A stretch of DNA of 64,000 nucleotides from Thiocapsa sp. (GTDB lineage Bacteria; Pseudomonadota; Gammaproteobacteria; Chromatiales; Chromatiaceae). The position numbers and the translations under genes were made by a program. Positions 18,861-29,293 of this stretch are shown piece after piece. A model generated the notes under the pieces. The model was not told the origin of the DNA and made no database searches. It worked only from the letters and a program-made list of their open reading frames with translations. The number at the start of each line of letters is the position of its first letter. Position 1 is the stretch's first letter. Where the stretch lies: NCBI RefSeq assembly GCF_018399035.1, contig NZ_CP073760.1:2601001-2665000 (forward strand), in the 5' to 3' direction.

Positions 18861-19682
18861 TTATTCGATATCCAATTCGACGTTGGCGCCGAAGAGGTTG
18901 TCGCCGGTGCCGTCGGCGACGACGAGGCCGAGGTATTTGCCGTTGGGAACCTGACCGAGATCCATCTCGAAACGCGCCGATGTTCCTGGGTACAAGCGTG
19001 TCGCTGGTCCTTGAAATTTGCCCATTGCGCTGCCTTCTTGACTGTAAAGCTCAAGCGACAAACTCGGAATCAACCATCGCTGTCCAGAATTCTCGACATC
19101 AATAGCGAAGAGCCGGTTCTCCTCTTTCTTGATGATCTGTGGATTGGCGAAGCTCAGCCCGACAGACCCAGCTCTCCCGATGTGAGTGACGACCTGAACG
19201 CCGTAGCGTGTAATCTGATTGATCTGCGCCGCTCCTTCCGGGCGTTCCTGCGCTGACTCTCGAGACGCTTTATCGATTAGCTCTACCATGATGAGGCTCC
19301 AGTAGGTCCCGGAGAAACCGGCGCCCTGGCCCGTGGGCACGGTCACCTCATAGTCGATTCGCTCGATACCATTCGCCGGAATGCTCACTAACTCGCGACT
19401 CAGGCTAACCCAATTTGCATTAGAACGCTGCGATTTCCCTCGCTCTCCGAATTCGTTATTGCCATCAGCTGAAAAGGTATAATCCGTCTGAAAAAGTTTA
19501 GCTTCCGCCGGCGACGATTCGGTATTTCGGAGGACAAACGTTCCGCGATATCGTTCTCCCGGCTGCGCGGTCTTCTCTTGTGTCATCGAGCCTTCGAAGA
19601 TAATCCCGGCATGAAGCAAACCTGCCGACGACACCCCAAGCAGGATAAGGGCAATCGCGAATAAATCTTTGTGATCGAACAT
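18861..19682 (-). CDS. PapD-like periplasmic chaperone-like protein
   Basis: The 273-aa protein has an N-terminal signal sequence (LFAIALILLGVSSAGLLHA) and then an immunoglobulin-like beta-sandwich resembling pilus chaperones: GERYRGTFVLRNTESSPAEAK in the first domain and GTYWSLIMVEL in the strand usually pairing with subunits, then a second domain with RWLIPSLSLELY. Codon use and GC are lower than in the flanking genes. It lies downstream of two small secreted proteins and upstream of the usher-like gene, which supports a role in folding the fibre subunits. The family assignment is by fold pattern only. Confidence 0.6.
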   Translation of the reverse strand: MFDHKDLFAIALILLGVSSAGLLHAGIIFEGSMTQEKTAQPGERYRGTFVLRNTESSPAEAKLFQTDYTFSADGNNEFGERGKSQRSNANWVSLSRELVSIPANGIERIDYEVTVPTGQGAGFSGTYWSLIMVELIDKASRESAQERPEGAAQINQITRYGVQVVTHIGRAGSVGLSFANPQIIKKEENRLFAIDVENSGQRWLIPSLSLELYSQEGSAMGKFQGPATRLYPGTSARFEMDLGQVPNGKYLGLVVADGTGDNLFGANVELDIE

Positions 19683-19696
19683 AGCTGCGGACCTAT

Positions 19697-20185
19697 TTAT
19701 TCCACCCGATAGAGGAGCGTGCTACCGTGCCGACCTTGGCCTTGGAGAATAGTGACGCCCTCCAGCTTGTATTGAAGCCCGATTTCAGACCGATCACCGA
19801 TGCCCTCGAACAAGATCTGCTCTGTCTCACCGATGACAAGATAGTTTTGGCCACCAAGGATACTTCCTTGACCAACCCCGTCTGTAGTGCGCTTCACGGC
19901 AAGCAAGACATCGGTTGGCATATCAGCCGAAACCTGCCGGACTTTCACACACCATGCTGCTTGATCCGTATCGCTAATACTGATCGTTGCCTGAACCGGA
20001 TCACTTTCGATCGGCGAGCGGATACCAGTTCCCGGCCCGCCGGTCAGCAGGCTCGATCCAATCGGTTGCGACCAAGAGCCTACAAGACTAATTCGGCTGC
20101 CATGTGCAACAAAAGTCGCGAGAACCAGTACCGCGACGCAAAGGTAAACGGCGAGGCTACGCAAAATCCGGTGCGAGTTCGGCAT
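19697..20185 (-). CDS. Small secreted protein, possible minor fibre subunit
   Basis: I do not recognise this 162-aa protein. It starts MPNSHRILRS with a clear signal peptide (AVYLCVAVLVLATFVAHG) and the rest is beta-rich (QATISISDTDQAAWCVKVRQ, GGQNYLVIGETEQILFEG) ending HGSTLLYRVE. The ATG at 20185 is preceded by GGAAG 7 nt upstream; longer starts at 20206 and 20233 lack this. It is 14 bp upstream of the chaperone-like gene and follows the pilin-like gene. A single Cys remains in the mature part. A subunit or adaptor of the same surface structure is the likeliest role. Confidence 0.55.
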   Translation of the reverse strand: MPNSHRILRSLAVYLCVAVLVLATFVAHGSRISLVGSWSQPIGSSLLTGGPGTGIRSPIESDPVQATISISDTDQAAWCVKVRQVSADMPTDVLLAVKRTTDGVGQGSILGGQNYLVIGETEQILFEGIGDRSEIGLQYKLEGVTILQGQGRHGSTLLYRVE

Positions 20186-20279
20186 GAGATTCTTCCAACC
20201 CAGCATCGTGGGGCGGTGGCTAATCCGCCACACGATATCTTTTACGATCCGAAATCAAAACAAGACTGACTTCGTTCGA

Positions 20280-20807
20280 CTAACCAGCTGTATCAAGAAT
20301 CGTGTAAATAACCGTGTTGTCAGACACTATGCCGACCTCACCTGCGGCAAGCGTGGCCTGGAGTTGGTACGTAATGAGCATGCCAGATTGCCCGACTGAA
20401 TCGATTAAGGTCACGACGTTAGCTTGCGTGTTGATCGCAGACAGCACCGCCTCTACAGCCGTACCTCCTTCCGGTGCAGCAACATTTACGATTAAGCTAA
20501 CGCCAGAGGTCATAGCAGCGCTAAGCTCGGCGACGAGCTTCTTAGCATCCGCCCCAGCATTCGACGTGACGGCCCAACTATTGCCCGATGAAACGGCAGA
20601 AAACAAAACTGTGTCACCTGCAGCTACGTCTGCATTGGCAATAGACAGGCTTGGCGCAGTACCGGTCAGCGCGATAACCGCAACTTCATCGACCTGATAA
20701 TCGAACGTCTGCGTTGCATCATCATCACCGGCAAACGCCCCCGAGCTCACCACCAATCCCATCGCCGCCGCCAATGCCGTCAGTTTCATCGTCATGTTGC
20801 TTCTCAT
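20280..20807 (-). CDS. Pilin-like secreted subunit
   Basis: The 175-aa protein has a classical signal peptide (KLTALAAAMGLVVSSGAFA) and a mature chain of about 150 residues that is rich in Ala, Val, Thr and Ser and devoid of Cys, with alternating beta-strand pattern (VDEVAVIALTGTAPSLSIAN, LITYQLQATLAAGEVG) and a C-terminal strand DNTVIYTILDTAG. This is what a major subunit of a chaperone-usher type fibre looks like. The start at 20807 has AGGGTGA 5 nt upstream; 20795 and 20789 are alternatives. It is the first gene of the locus and divergent from a LysR-type regulator. Confidence 0.6.
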   Translation of the reverse strand: MRSNMTMKLTALAAAMGLVVSSGAFAGDDDATQTFDYQVDEVAVIALTGTAPSLSIANADVAAGDTVLFSAVSSGNSWAVTSNAGADAKKLVAELSAAMTSGVSLIVNVAAPEGGTAVEAVLSAINTQANVVTLIDSVGQSGMLITYQLQATLAAGEVGIVSDNTVIYTILDTAG

Positions 20808-21100
20808 CTCATTCACCCTGTTCTGTGCGTGCTGTTGATACTCGTAACGGCGGATCGGCGAGGCCTGTCCGGTCGGACTCGCGACCGTCCCTGGGCGAAC
20901 TCGATAGTCCGGAGACCCTCCCGGGCTTGACGCCCGGTGGACCCGAACCCTCGTTGCGGTCTCGGGGCCTTTGGCCCGTTGCTCGATCCGCATGGCCGGA
21001 GTATGGTCGGGGGTGACTCGCTGGTGAAATACCTTTAGGATATGCTTATATACCCGGAAGCTATAGGGCCGGATGCCCAACGCAACAGGCATCTAAAGCA

Positions 21101-22027
21101 TTGAAACTAAGGCAATTAGAATATTTCCACGAGGTCATCGAGCAGGATTTCAACATCTCGGCCGCGGCCAAGACGCTCTACACCTCTCAGCCGGGCGTGA
21201 GCCGCCAGCTCATCGACCTGGCCGACGAGCTGGGTGTGGAGCTGTTTCTGCACGAAGGAAAGCGCTTGATCGGTCTGACCCGTGCCGGGATGGAAATCGC
21301 CGACATCGTCGCGCGCGTGCTCATCGACGTGCGTCGGATCCGGGAGATCGGCGGCACACTCGCGACCGAGCGGCACGGCAGTCTGAAGGTCGTCGCCAAT
21401 CGGCACGCCGCAAACAACCTGCTGCATCATGCGGTGGTGGACTTTTGCGAGATGATGCCCGAGGTCGATGTGACCGTCTCGGAGGAGAACACGATCGAGG
21501 CGACCGCCATGCTGCGCATCGGCCAAGCCGACTTGGGGCTGCTGGCGCAGGCGCAGGCGCCGGACCAGGATCCGGACCTGCTGTACTTTCCGATCGAGGA
21601 GTGGCGGCTGCTGTTGGTCGTGCCGCAGGGCCATCCTCTGCTGGGGATGCCGACCATCGAGCTCCGGGATCTCGCGCACTATACGGTCGGCTCGTACGAC
21701 CATTCGGCGCAATCGCGTCTTGTGATCGACGCGGCGTTCGCTCAAGCCGGGCTCGACTCTCCGGTCAACATCTCCTTCGCCAGCAGCCAGAGGATCCTGC
21801 AGTTCGTGAACAGAAAGATCGGCATCGCCATCGTGGCGGAAGCCGCCTTCTCGCCCGCCGAATTCCCCGAGCTGCGCGGGCTGGACGTCACCCATCTATT
21901 CCGCTCCTTGTTCACCGACCTGGTGCTGCCGCGCCGGAACTCGCCCCCGCGCCACGTCTTCAACTTCCTGAGCATCCTGGCACCCCACATCACCCCGACG
22001 ACATTCGGCGACGCCATCGCCGCGTAG
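21101..22027 (+). CDS. LysR-family regulator, CysB type
   Basis: The 308-aa protein is a LysR-type transcription factor close to CysB/Cbl, which control sulfur assimilation genes. It starts (TTG) with MKLRQLEYFHEVIEQDFNIS, has the helix-turn-helix AAAKTLYTSQPGVSRQLIDL, and a CysB-like effector domain (GSLKVVANRHAANNLLHHAV). The stop TAG lies in the first bases of the GTAGGATGGG repeat at 22024. It diverges from the pilin-like gene with a 293-bp gap, so it may regulate that locus or a distant sulfur gene; neither is shown. Confidence 0.85.
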   Translation: MKLRQLEYFHEVIEQDFNISAAAKTLYTSQPGVSRQLIDLADELGVELFLHEGKRLIGLTRAGMEIADIVARVLIDVRRIREIGGTLATERHGSLKVVANRHAANNLLHHAVVDFCEMMPEVDVTVSEENTIEATAMLRIGQADLGLLAQAQAPDQDPDLLYFPIEEWRLLLVVPQGHPLLGMPTIELRDLAHYTVGSYDHSAQSRLVIDAAFAQAGLDSPVNISFASSQRILQFVNRKIGIAIVAEAAFSPAEFPELRGLDVTHLFRSLFTDLVLPRRNSPPRHVFNFLSILAPHITPTTFGDAIAA

Positions 22028-22145
22028 GATGGGTAGAGCGAAGCGAAACCCATCCAACTCGCTCCAATGGCATCGGACCGAAACGCGGCAAGACGGCAAC
22101 GCTGCAGTTTGGAGGATGGGTTTCGCTGTACTCTACCCATCCTAC
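22024..22145. repeat. GTAGGATGGGTAGAGC repeat, copy 4
   Basis: A full copy with both GTAGGATGGGTAGAG and CTCTACCCATCCTAC ends, lying directly on the stop codon of the LysR-type gene and before the convergent DUF368 gene. Confidence 0.85.
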
Positions 22146-22201
22146 GATTTTTAAGGTGTTCACCTTGTTTCGGGATCGTCGCGAGCCGCGCCGAGACCGC
22201 C

Positions 22202-23161
22202 TCAGTCCGTCCGCGGCCCGAAGCGATCAAAGGCGTAGACAAGCAGAAAGCCCAGCGTGCAGGTCAAGACCGCGCCGAGGACCAGGGGGTCGCCCTCGTA
22301 GCCGGAGGGCAGGACGTTGACCTCGGAGAGGATCTTCTCGGGCATGAGTCCGTCGGCGGCCATCACGACCTGACCCGCGCTGTCCCTCAGCCAGTCCTCG
22401 GCGTTGCGCCAGGGGTAGACCTTGTTGAGCGAGCCGACCAGGAAGCCGGTCAGGGTGGCGAGGGTGAGGCTTCTGTAACGCTTGAAGGTCCAGGAGAGCA
22501 GGCGCGACATGGTCATGACCCCGGCCAGACAGCCCAGGGCGAAGACGCTCAGGATCAGGAGCTTATCCAACGAGAAGTCGACCAGCAGCCCCTTGAGGGT
22601 GTCCTGGATGATGAACTGATACATCCCCAGCACCAGCAGCATGAAGCTCCCGGAGACGCCCGGCAGCATGAGTGCCGAGATGGCGATGGCGCCGCAGAGA
22701 AAGACGAACCAGAGCGCCTCGTTGCCGCTCGCGGGCGTGAGCATGGTGATCCCGTAGGCCAGGATCGCCCCGAGGACGAAGAGCCCCGCCTCGCCGGCGC
22801 GCCATTGCGCGATGCGCCGGACCATAAAGAGGATCGAGGCGAGGATCAGCCCGAAGAAGAAGGCCCAGATCAGCGGCGGGTAATGCTCGAGCATCCAGGA
22901 GACGCCGAAGACGCCGACCAGGATGCCCATCGCCATGCCGGCGAGCAGGAGCGCCAGGAAGCCCCCGTCGAGCGCCCGCCAGACGCCGGCGAGCCCGTCG
23001 CGGCGATGCACGCCGAACAGCCCCGGACCGAAGGCCTTCACGGCATCGAGCAGACGCTCGTAGATACCGCTGATAAAGGCGATGGTGCCGCCGGACACCC
23101 CGGGGATCACCTCCGCGACACCCATGGCACCACCCTTCAAGATCAGGCTCAAGCGCGACAT
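22202..23161 (-). CDS. DUF368 membrane protein, undecaprenyl-phosphate translocase family
   Basis: The 319-aa inner-membrane protein belongs to DUF368 (the PopT family), reported to return undecaprenyl phosphate to the cytoplasmic face for reuse in cell-wall and polysaccharide synthesis. The signature EVIPGVSGGTIAFISGIYERLL is at residues 17-38, repeated in weaker form as ALMLPGVSGSFMLLVLGMYQ near 195, reflecting the family's internal duplication. About 8-9 hydrophobic segments are present. It ends 37 bp from a large sensor kinase on the same strand, but a functional link is not evident. Confidence 0.85.
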   Translation of the reverse strand: MSRLSLILKGGAMGVAEVIPGVSGGTIAFISGIYERLLDAVKAFGPGLFGVHRRDGLAGVWRALDGGFLALLLAGMAMGILVGVFGVSWMLEHYPPLIWAFFFGLILASILFMVRRIAQWRAGEAGLFVLGAILAYGITMLTPASGNEALWFVFLCGAIAISALMLPGVSGSFMLLVLGMYQFIIQDTLKGLLVDFSLDKLLILSVFALGCLAGVMTMSRLLSWTFKRYRSLTLATLTGFLVGSLNKVYPWRNAEDWLRDSAGQVVMAADGLMPEKILSEVNVLPSGYEGDPLVLGAVLTCTLGFLLVYAFDRFGPRTD

Positions 23162-23197
23162 CGTTTATCCTTGAATGCTCAGTTGAAGTGAATCGGA

Positions 23198-26100
23198 TCA
23201 GCCGCTTACGGGGCGCTCGGGGAGCACCTCGGCGGACGCCGTCGACGCGGTATGCGGCAACCAGCGCGCAAGCGCCTCGGCCAGTGCCTCGGACTTGACC
23301 GGCTTGGCGACATAGTCGTCCATGCCCGCCTGCAGACATGCCTCGCGGTCGCCCTGCATCGCATTCGCCGTCATCGCGATCACGGGGATGCGCCGGTCGA
23401 GCACCGGCGATGCCGCCTCGCGGATCCTGCGCGTGGCCTCGAGACCGTCCATGAGGGGCATCTGCACATCCATCAGGACCAGGTCGTAGGGGATGGTGCT
23501 CAGCGCCTCGATCGCCTCCAGGCCGTTGCCGACGGCATCGGCCCGCAGTCCGAGCCGTTTGAGCATGCCCAGCGCCACGGTCTGGTTCACCGCGCTGTCT
23601 TCGGCGACCAGGACGAGACCCTGCACGCGGGCGGACCCGGCCGAGTCCTCGATCACCGAGGCACGGACCCCGGCAAGCTCCGCCGGCACGCACGGCGGGG
23701 TCTGCTCCGCGACCGGGACACCCAGACGGACCGTAAACCAGAACTCCGAGCCCCGCCCGGGCTCGCTGCGGACACCGACCTGGCCTCCCATAAGCTCGAC
23801 CAATTGCTTGCTGATCGCAAGCCCGAGCCCGGTTCCGCCGAACTCGCGCGTCGTGGAGGCATCGATCTGGCTGAACTTGCGAAACAGCAAATCCTGTTTC
23901 TCGGGTGCAATGCCCACACCCGTATCCCGAACGGTGAACAGCACGACCAGCTCCGGGGCGGCGGAGGTGTCCGGCTCGGGCTCGGGCGGCACCGCGTCGC
24001 GTCGCCGAACCTCGATCACGACCTCGCCGTGCCGCGTGAATTTGATCGCGTTGCCGGCGAGATTGTTGAGGATTTGGCGCAGCCGTCCCGGATCCCCGCG
24101 CAGCATAGACGGGACCGCGGGATCGATCGCGCACACGAGCTGTAAACCCTTGGCCCGCGCCTGCATCGCCAGGCTTGCGGCGAAGTCGTCGAGCAGGCGA
24201 TAGAGGTCGAAATCCAGGATTTCGAGATCGAGCTTGTTGGCCTCGATCTTCGAGAAATCCAGGATATCGTTGATGATCGACAGGAGTGATTCGGCACTGC
24301 CGCGCACGATCTCGGCGAAATGCCGTTGGGTCGCGTCGAGCTCGGTATCGAGCAGCAGCCCGGTCATGCCGATGACGCCGTTCATGGGCGTGCGGATCTC
24401 GTGACTCATGTTCGCGAGGAACTCGCTCTTGGCCACATTCGCGAGCTCGGCCTTCACCGCCATCTCGTTGGCGCGGACGTTGGCGGCCTGCAGCTCGGCA
24501 TTGGCCGCCCGCAGCCCTTCCTCGGCCTCTTTGCGCATTTCGGCGTTCTGCATCAACTCCGCGAAGACCGACAAGAGCGACCGCTCCATATGGGTCCATT
24601 CGCGCGCCTCGCGCACGGCATCGAATCCGACAAAGCCGAAACAGGCATCGCCCTTCATCAGCGGCAAGGTCATGAGTGTCTTGATCCCCTGAGGCTCGAG
24701 CACCTGCCTGAGATGCCCCTCCACCGGCAGATCCGAGACGAGCGGGACATGCAGGGGCTTGCCCGCGCGGTGGGTGTCGACCCACTCCGGGAAGAGCTCG
24801 CACGGCAGATCCCGCAGGTTCTCGATCTCGGGCGTCACGCCGGGTGCGCACCACTCGTGCGTATTCGACATGAGGTCGGTGGCGACGTCATAGCGGAACA
24901 GATAGGCGCGATCGATCTGCGCGAAGCCCCCGATGCGAGCCAGCGCGTGGTTGATCTGCTCGTCCAACCGGGCCAAGGGCACATTCACGAACTCCAGGGC
25001 GAGGTTCATGATGATCATCTGAAGCCGCGAGCTTCGCGCGAGATCCTCGCGGATGAGCGACTCCTCGGTGACATCCCGAAACACCAGCACGGCACCCAGG
25101 ACGGCACCGTCCGCAAGCCTGATGGGGGCGCAGCTGTCGGCGATCTGTCGGTCCATACCCTCGTGGTCGACCAGGACGGATTGATCGGCCAAGCCGACCA
25201 CCACACCCTGCTCCAGCGCCCGAAATACCGGATTTTCCGCATCGCAGCGCGTCCGAGCATGGACGATACGAAAGACCTCGGTGATCGGGCGCCCCAGGGC
25301 AGCGCCCATCCGCCAGCCGGTCAGGGTCTCCGCGACATGGTTGAGGCTCGTCACCCGGCCCGCGGCATCCGTGCTGATCACGGCATCGCCGATCGAGCGC
25401 AGCGTGGCCTCCAAGCGGCCCTTGCCCTCCTCGAGCTCCCGGGTGCGTTCCAGCACGGTGCGCTCGAGCACACGGCGCCGATTGGAGTAGGTGCCGATGA
25501 GCCCGCTCAGCGCGAGGGTCAGGAGCAGACCGGAGACACCCACCACGCCGGTCGCGTGCCGCGCGTACACGACAGAAAAATCGGGGCCCTCGGTCGCGAG
25601 GATCGCATAGGTTTGACCGGAGACGAGCAGCGGACGAAAGAGCGACGCCGCACGAGGGCGGTCCGTTGCGAGGTGCGACCCGAGACCTTCGCGCTCCGCT
25701 GCCGCAGTCGATGCCAGGCGTTCCGGTACTTCACCCGCGCGCAGTTGGTAGAGGTCCGGGATCAAGACGGATGCATCCGCACGCCGAGACGCGTCGCTGC
25801 TGCGCAGCAGGATCCGATCGAAATCGATGACGGCGGCCGCGAATCCGCTCTCTCGACCCGAGCGCCCGACATGCTCGAAGGGTCGAAAGAGGAGCATTTC
25901 ACGACCCCGCCCGCCGGGTCGATTCAGATCGACCGGGTCGCTCCCGGTCATCAGGCCGGAACGTGCACCCTCGGCCAGCGCCGCGCGCAGCGCGGGATTC
26001 CCCCCCAAGTCCAGCCCGACCAATCGGTCGCGTGCCGACTCCGGCACGACGGCCGCCACGGGGAAATAGGTGTCGCGCTCGCCGACCGGAATGCGTCGGC

Positions 26101-27148
26101 CCTCGGCATCCAGCTCGCGGATGCCGGTGCCGTCCGGATCGAAGGCGGCACGCCCCGCCGCCGCCACGACCGGCACCCAAACCCAGGCGTCGATCGCGTG
26201 ATCGAGCGTCAGAAACCCCGCGTACTCGAGGAAGGTCTCGTGATCGATCCGCTGTGCACCTTCGAGAAACCGCGCGAGTCCCTCCAACGCGAAATCGCGG
26301 ACCCCGCCCAGCTCGTCGGCAACCCTGGCGGTTTGCGACGCGGCGAGCTGCTCGAAGGCATCTTCACGGTTGCGTGCCTCGATCCGAAACGCCGACCAGG
26401 TCGCGACCGCGGTCAGCGTAAGCCCGATCAACGCAGCGAGCGCTGCCTCCAGGTGGCGCCGACGGATCTGCTGCTCGGTCGAGAGACGTCGACGTCGGGC
26501 CAACGCGGCCGAGCCGCCGAGCAGGATCAGGGCGAGCGTCAGGACGAAGAGCGCCGGAACCACGCCGGCATGGACCAGACGACGCCGCCAATCGCCCGCG
26601 TCGAGATCCACGCCCAGGACCGCAATCACGGCGTCGGTCCCCGGATCCAGGATCGGGACAAGCGCGGACACCCAGGTGCCCCAGGCATCGGCGAAAGGAC
26701 CGTGGACGACCGACTCGGCGCTGTCGAAGGCCCGATGATCGGGCTCGGCGGCATCCTCGTAGACCTGCCCGGCCGGGGACTCGTCCGGCGAGCCTGCGGG
26801 CTCGGAATCGAGCAAGAAGAAGATGGCTCCGTCCGCCCGACGCCCCATCAGATACAGGAAACGCCAGGCCGGCTTGGCCGTCATCACGGCTGCGAACTGC
26901 TGCTTGAGTCGACGATAGGCATCCGCCGTCAGATCATCGGGGGTTCCGGACAAGGCGGCGACGCTCCCGACCGGGACGGCCTGCGCCATGATGCGCGCCT
27001 CGACCAAGAGGTCCTCGCGCATCTCGCGATCCGTCCGCGAGACCTGCCAACCGACGAAAAGGGTGCCGGCGACCAGAAGGAGGGCGAAGAGTACGGCGGT
27101 CAAGACCACCACGGATGCGGATTTCGGCGAAACGACGGGGGTTGTCAT
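23198..27148 (-). CDS. Multi-sensor hybrid histidine kinase
   Basis: The 1316-aa protein contains, in order, a transmembrane helix (about 12-35), a first extracytoplasmic region, further helices (about 192-215 and 240-260), a CHASE-type extracytoplasmic region (about 265-520), another helix (about 535-555), a PAS domain (about 575-690; [17 protein letters not shown]), a GAF domain (about 700-865), a coiled coil, HisKA ([15 protein letters not shown], about residue 915), an ATPase domain ([22 protein letters not shown]) and one receiver domain ([13 protein letters not shown]). No Hpt or output domain is present. It must signal through a partner encoded elsewhere. Ligands are unknown. Confidence 0.88.
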   Translation of the reverse strand: MTTPVVSPKSASVVVLTAVLFALLLVAGTLFVGWQVSRTDREMREDLLVEARIMAQAVPVGSVAALSGTPDDLTADAYRRLKQQFAAVMTAKPAWRFLYLMGRRADGAIFFLLDSEPAGSPDESPAGQVYEDAAEPDHRAFDSAESVVHGPFADAWGTWVSALVPILDPGTDAVIAVLGVDLDAGDWRRRLVHAGVVPALFVLTLALILLGGSAALARRRRLSTEQQIRRRHLEAALAALIGLTLTAVATWSAFRIEARNREDAFEQLAASQTARVADELGGVRDFALEGLARFLEGAQRIDHETFLEYAGFLTLDHAIDAWVWVPVVAAAGRAAFDPDGTGIRELDAEGRRIPVGERDTYFPVAAVVPESARDRLVGLDLGGNPALRAALAEGARSGLMTGSDPVDLNRPGGRGREMLLFRPFEHVGRSGRESGFAAAVIDFDRILLRSSDASRRADASVLIPDLYQLRAGEVPERLASTAAAEREGLGSHLATDRPRAASLFRPLLVSGQTYAILATEGPDFSVVYARHATGVVGVSGLLLTLALSGLIGTYSNRRRVLERTVLERTRELEEGKGRLEATLRSIGDAVISTDAAGRVTSLNHVAETLTGWRMGAALGRPITEVFRIVHARTRCDAENPVFRALEQGVVVGLADQSVLVDHEGMDRQIADSCAPIRLADGAVLGAVLVFRDVTEESLIREDLARSSRLQMIIMNLALEFVNVPLARLDEQINHALARIGGFAQIDRAYLFRYDVATDLMSNTHEWCAPGVTPEIENLRDLPCELFPEWVDTHRAGKPLHVPLVSDLPVEGHLRQVLEPQGIKTLMTLPLMKGDACFGFVGFDAVREAREWTHMERSLLSVFAELMQNAEMRKEAEEGLRAANAELQAANVRANEMAVKAELANVAKSEFLANMSHEIRTPMNGVIGMTGLLLDTELDATQRHFAEIVRGSAESLLSIINDILDFSKIEANKLDLEILDFDLYRLLDDFAASLAMQARAKGLQLVCAIDPAVPSMLRGDPGRLRQILNNLAGNAIKFTRHGEVVIEVRRRDAVPPEPEPDTSAAPELVVLFTVRDTGVGIAPEKQDLLFRKFSQIDASTTREFGGTGLGLAISKQLVELMGGQVGVRSEPGRGSEFWFTVRLGVPVAEQTPPCVPAELAGVRASVIEDSAGSARVQGLVLVAEDSAVNQTVALGMLKRLGLRADAVGNGLEAIEALSTIPYDLVLMDVQMPLMDGLEATRRIREAASPVLDRRIPVIAMTANAMQGDREACLQAGMDDYVAKPVKSEALAEALARWLPHTASTASAEVLPERPVSG

Positions 27149-27205
27149 CGGGTATCCATGCCTCGCGGTGTTTCGTCGATCGGCGCAAGCCCTCGGGCGG
27201 TCGTG

Positions 27206-29185
27206 TCAGATCCGGCGCGGATACAACTCCGGCAGGGCCGTCGCACGATCGGACACGGTATCCGCCTCGTCGCCGGACAGATAAGGCGCGAGTGCCTGCC
27301 AGGCACCGACACCGTCCCAGGCCGTCCCCGCCCCGGCGCCAGCGCACGCGGCACCCGCATAGAGGGCTCGGTCGAGTTGCGCCAGCGTCTCGGCCACTGC
27401 GACATCGTCCAGCCGCCGGGCCAAGGCGCCGAGCCCCGCCGGAGCCTGCCCGGCCCAGCGGACCCGGCCCCAATCGAGCAAGGCCAGGCGCGCGCCGCGG
27501 GCGTCGTCGGCGAGGCAGGCCCGCTCGACGCGCCGACGTGCCTCGCGCAGCGCCTGCGGCGAGGCGCGGGTCTCGACGCGATCCGGGGCCTCGCGACCAC
27601 GCGCTCCCCGTTTGATCCAGACGAGGGCCGCGAGCCAACCGAGACCGATGAGGCCGAGCGCGGAAACCCCGAGGCCGATCGGACCGGCGATCGCCCGACG
27701 CACCCAGTCCTCCGCCTTGGACGCCAGTGTGCCGGAATGTCGAGGCTCGGCGTCCGTGTCGACGGGATCCTGCGCCGCGGCCGCGTCGTCCGACGCCGAC
27801 TCGCCCGCGTCCGCGAACGCCCCGGTCGACCCGCCGCTCGCGGTCCCCGCCGGCGCAGCGGCCACCTCCAGCGTCCGGGCGGGCACGATCGCCACCCGCT
27901 CGCGATCCTCGCCCGTATCCCACCAGGGAACACGCACCTCGGGAAGGGTCACGGGCCCGGGGCGGGTCGGCACGAAGGCCACCTCGAGACTCCTGAGTCC
28001 GACCGGCGCACCGACGCCGGGAAGGTCCTCGGCGCGCGTCTGACCGGGGTAGATCTGCGCGCCGTCCGGCGGATCGAGCACGAGCGGCGGCAGCTGGGCC
28101 GCGGTGGCGCCGCGCGCGGTGACCGTCAGGACACGTGTCACCGGCTCGCCGACCTGGAATCGCGGCGACGCGGGGATCCACTCGTCGGAGATCTCGACGG
28201 ACTCCGCCGGCAACCAGGGCGAGCTGGAACCGGGCGGCTGCGCACGGACCTCAATCTCCAGGTCGGGCGCCCGCTCCACGATCCGTCGTCCGCTGGTCGT
28301 CATCCCCGATAGCCCGGGAAAGGGTCCGGCGCCGAACAGCGCATCGAAATCGTCGGCCGCGCGGCGTTCTGCCGGCCGCGGCGCCGGCATCACCGCCTCG
28401 AGCCGCGGACCGCGAATGACGAGGGGCCCGCTCTGCAGCGGCGCCACGAGGTAGCGTCGTTCGATGACTTGATAACGCTGGCCGTCGATGACCTCGACCG
28501 AGCTGCGATCCTCGCCGTCGCGCTCGAGCGTCGCACCCTCCACCTGCGGCTCGGAGAGGACCGCACGCTGCGGTGCTTCGCGCTCGCGGTAGAGCACCTG
28601 GACCCGATAGTGAAACGCCTGCTGCACGTAGGGTGTGGAGGTGTCCGTCTCGGTCCGCACGAAGATCGGCTTCGGGCCGGCGGAGGGGTCGTCGGCCGCG
28701 GCGTCCGCGACCACCTCGACCGTCAGTGGCGCGCTGCGCGCATCGCCCCACGCCAGCGCGGGGATCTCCAGTCGCCCCGATCGCTTGGGGGCAAGCTCGA
28801 TGCGCCATTCGCGCGTGTGCGACACGGCGCCGTTCAGAACGCTCATGCGCTCGCTCTGGCTGCGGCTGAGGATGTCGAAATCCGTCTCCAGGACCTGGAG
28901 ATCGGGCTCTCCGGAGAGTCGACCGTCGCCGAGAAGTTGCAGGATCAGGGTCTCGTTCGCGGCGATGCGCTCGCGATCGATCTCGGCGCGCACCCCGTCG
29001 GAGACCGTGCCTTGGGCAAGCACCGGCGCGACGACCATCAGAGTGGTCAACACCGGGGCCGCCAACAGCGTGACGGCATAGAGCATCGTGAGCAGGACGG
29101 CGAGCAGCGGGCGTTGTGGCCGTTTGCCGGTCGTGTTGCGCGCGCGGCGAGGAGATGGCCGGTCGAGTCGAATCAAGTTAAACAT
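27206..29185 (-). CDS. batD: BatD-family membrane protein
   Basis: The 659-aa protein is a BatD homologue from the Bacteroides aerotolerance-type operon. A signal/anchor helix (about 28-58) is followed by several beta-sandwich repeats in the periplasm (VRAEIDRERIAANETLILQLLG, then FHYRVQVLYREREAP), a transmembrane helix near 510-530 (GLGVSALGLIGLGWLAALVW) and a cytoplasmic C-terminal part. It is the last gene of a MoxR-DUF58-DUF4381-BatA-BatB/C-BatD operon, thought to form a membrane complex driven by the MoxR ATPase. Exact function of Bat proteins is not settled. Confidence 0.85.
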   Translation of the reverse strand: MFNLIRLDRPSPRRARNTTGKRPQRPLLAVLLTMLYAVTLLAAPVLTTLMVVAPVLAQGTVSDGVRAEIDRERIAANETLILQLLGDGRLSGEPDLQVLETDFDILSRSQSERMSVLNGAVSHTREWRIELAPKRSGRLEIPALAWGDARSAPLTVEVVADAAADDPSAGPKPIFVRTETDTSTPYVQQAFHYRVQVLYREREAPQRAVLSEPQVEGATLERDGEDRSSVEVIDGQRYQVIERRYLVAPLQSGPLVIRGPRLEAVMPAPRPAERRAADDFDALFGAGPFPGLSGMTTSGRRIVERAPDLEIEVRAQPPGSSSPWLPAESVEISDEWIPASPRFQVGEPVTRVLTVTARGATAAQLPPLVLDPPDGAQIYPGQTRAEDLPGVGAPVGLRSLEVAFVPTRPGPVTLPEVRVPWWDTGEDRERVAIVPARTLEVAAAPAGTASGGSTGAFADAGESASDDAAAAQDPVDTDAEPRHSGTLASKAEDWVRRAIAGPIGLGVSALGLIGLGWLAALVWIKRGARGREAPDRVETRASPQALREARRRVERACLADDARGARLALLDWGRVRWAGQAPAGLGALARRLDDVAVAETLAQLDRALYAGAACAGAGAGTAWDGVGAWQALAPYLSGDEADTVSDRATALPELYPRRI

Positions 29186-29260
29186 CCAAGATCGAGGTGA
29201 TTTCCGGAAAAGGATCTACCGGCAGAGCCGCAACCAGGAAACGTGGTCGAAGGCTCTACT

Positions 29261-29281
29261 CGTTGTCGTTGTCGTTGTCGC
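29261..29281. repeat. Short (GTTGTC)n tract
   Basis: Three and a half copies of the GTTGTC hexamer lie in the batB/C-batD gap, with a flank related to the longer tract at 9022-9061. The flank also carries GGTGATTTCCGG (about 29194), a piece of the repeat at 32-165. Confidence 0.7.
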
Positions 29282-29293
29282 GCATGAGGCAGC

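Noticed and set aside
22563..24854. 763-codon minus-strand frame crossing the DUF368 and kinase genes
   Set aside because: It overlaps two real genes in another frame on the same strand and shows only Arg/Gly/Ala-rich shadow sequence.
24320..28312. 1330-codon plus-strand open frame opposite the large kinase and batD
   Set aside because: It spans two real genes in the antisense frame and has no signal or domain pattern; its length reflects high GC.
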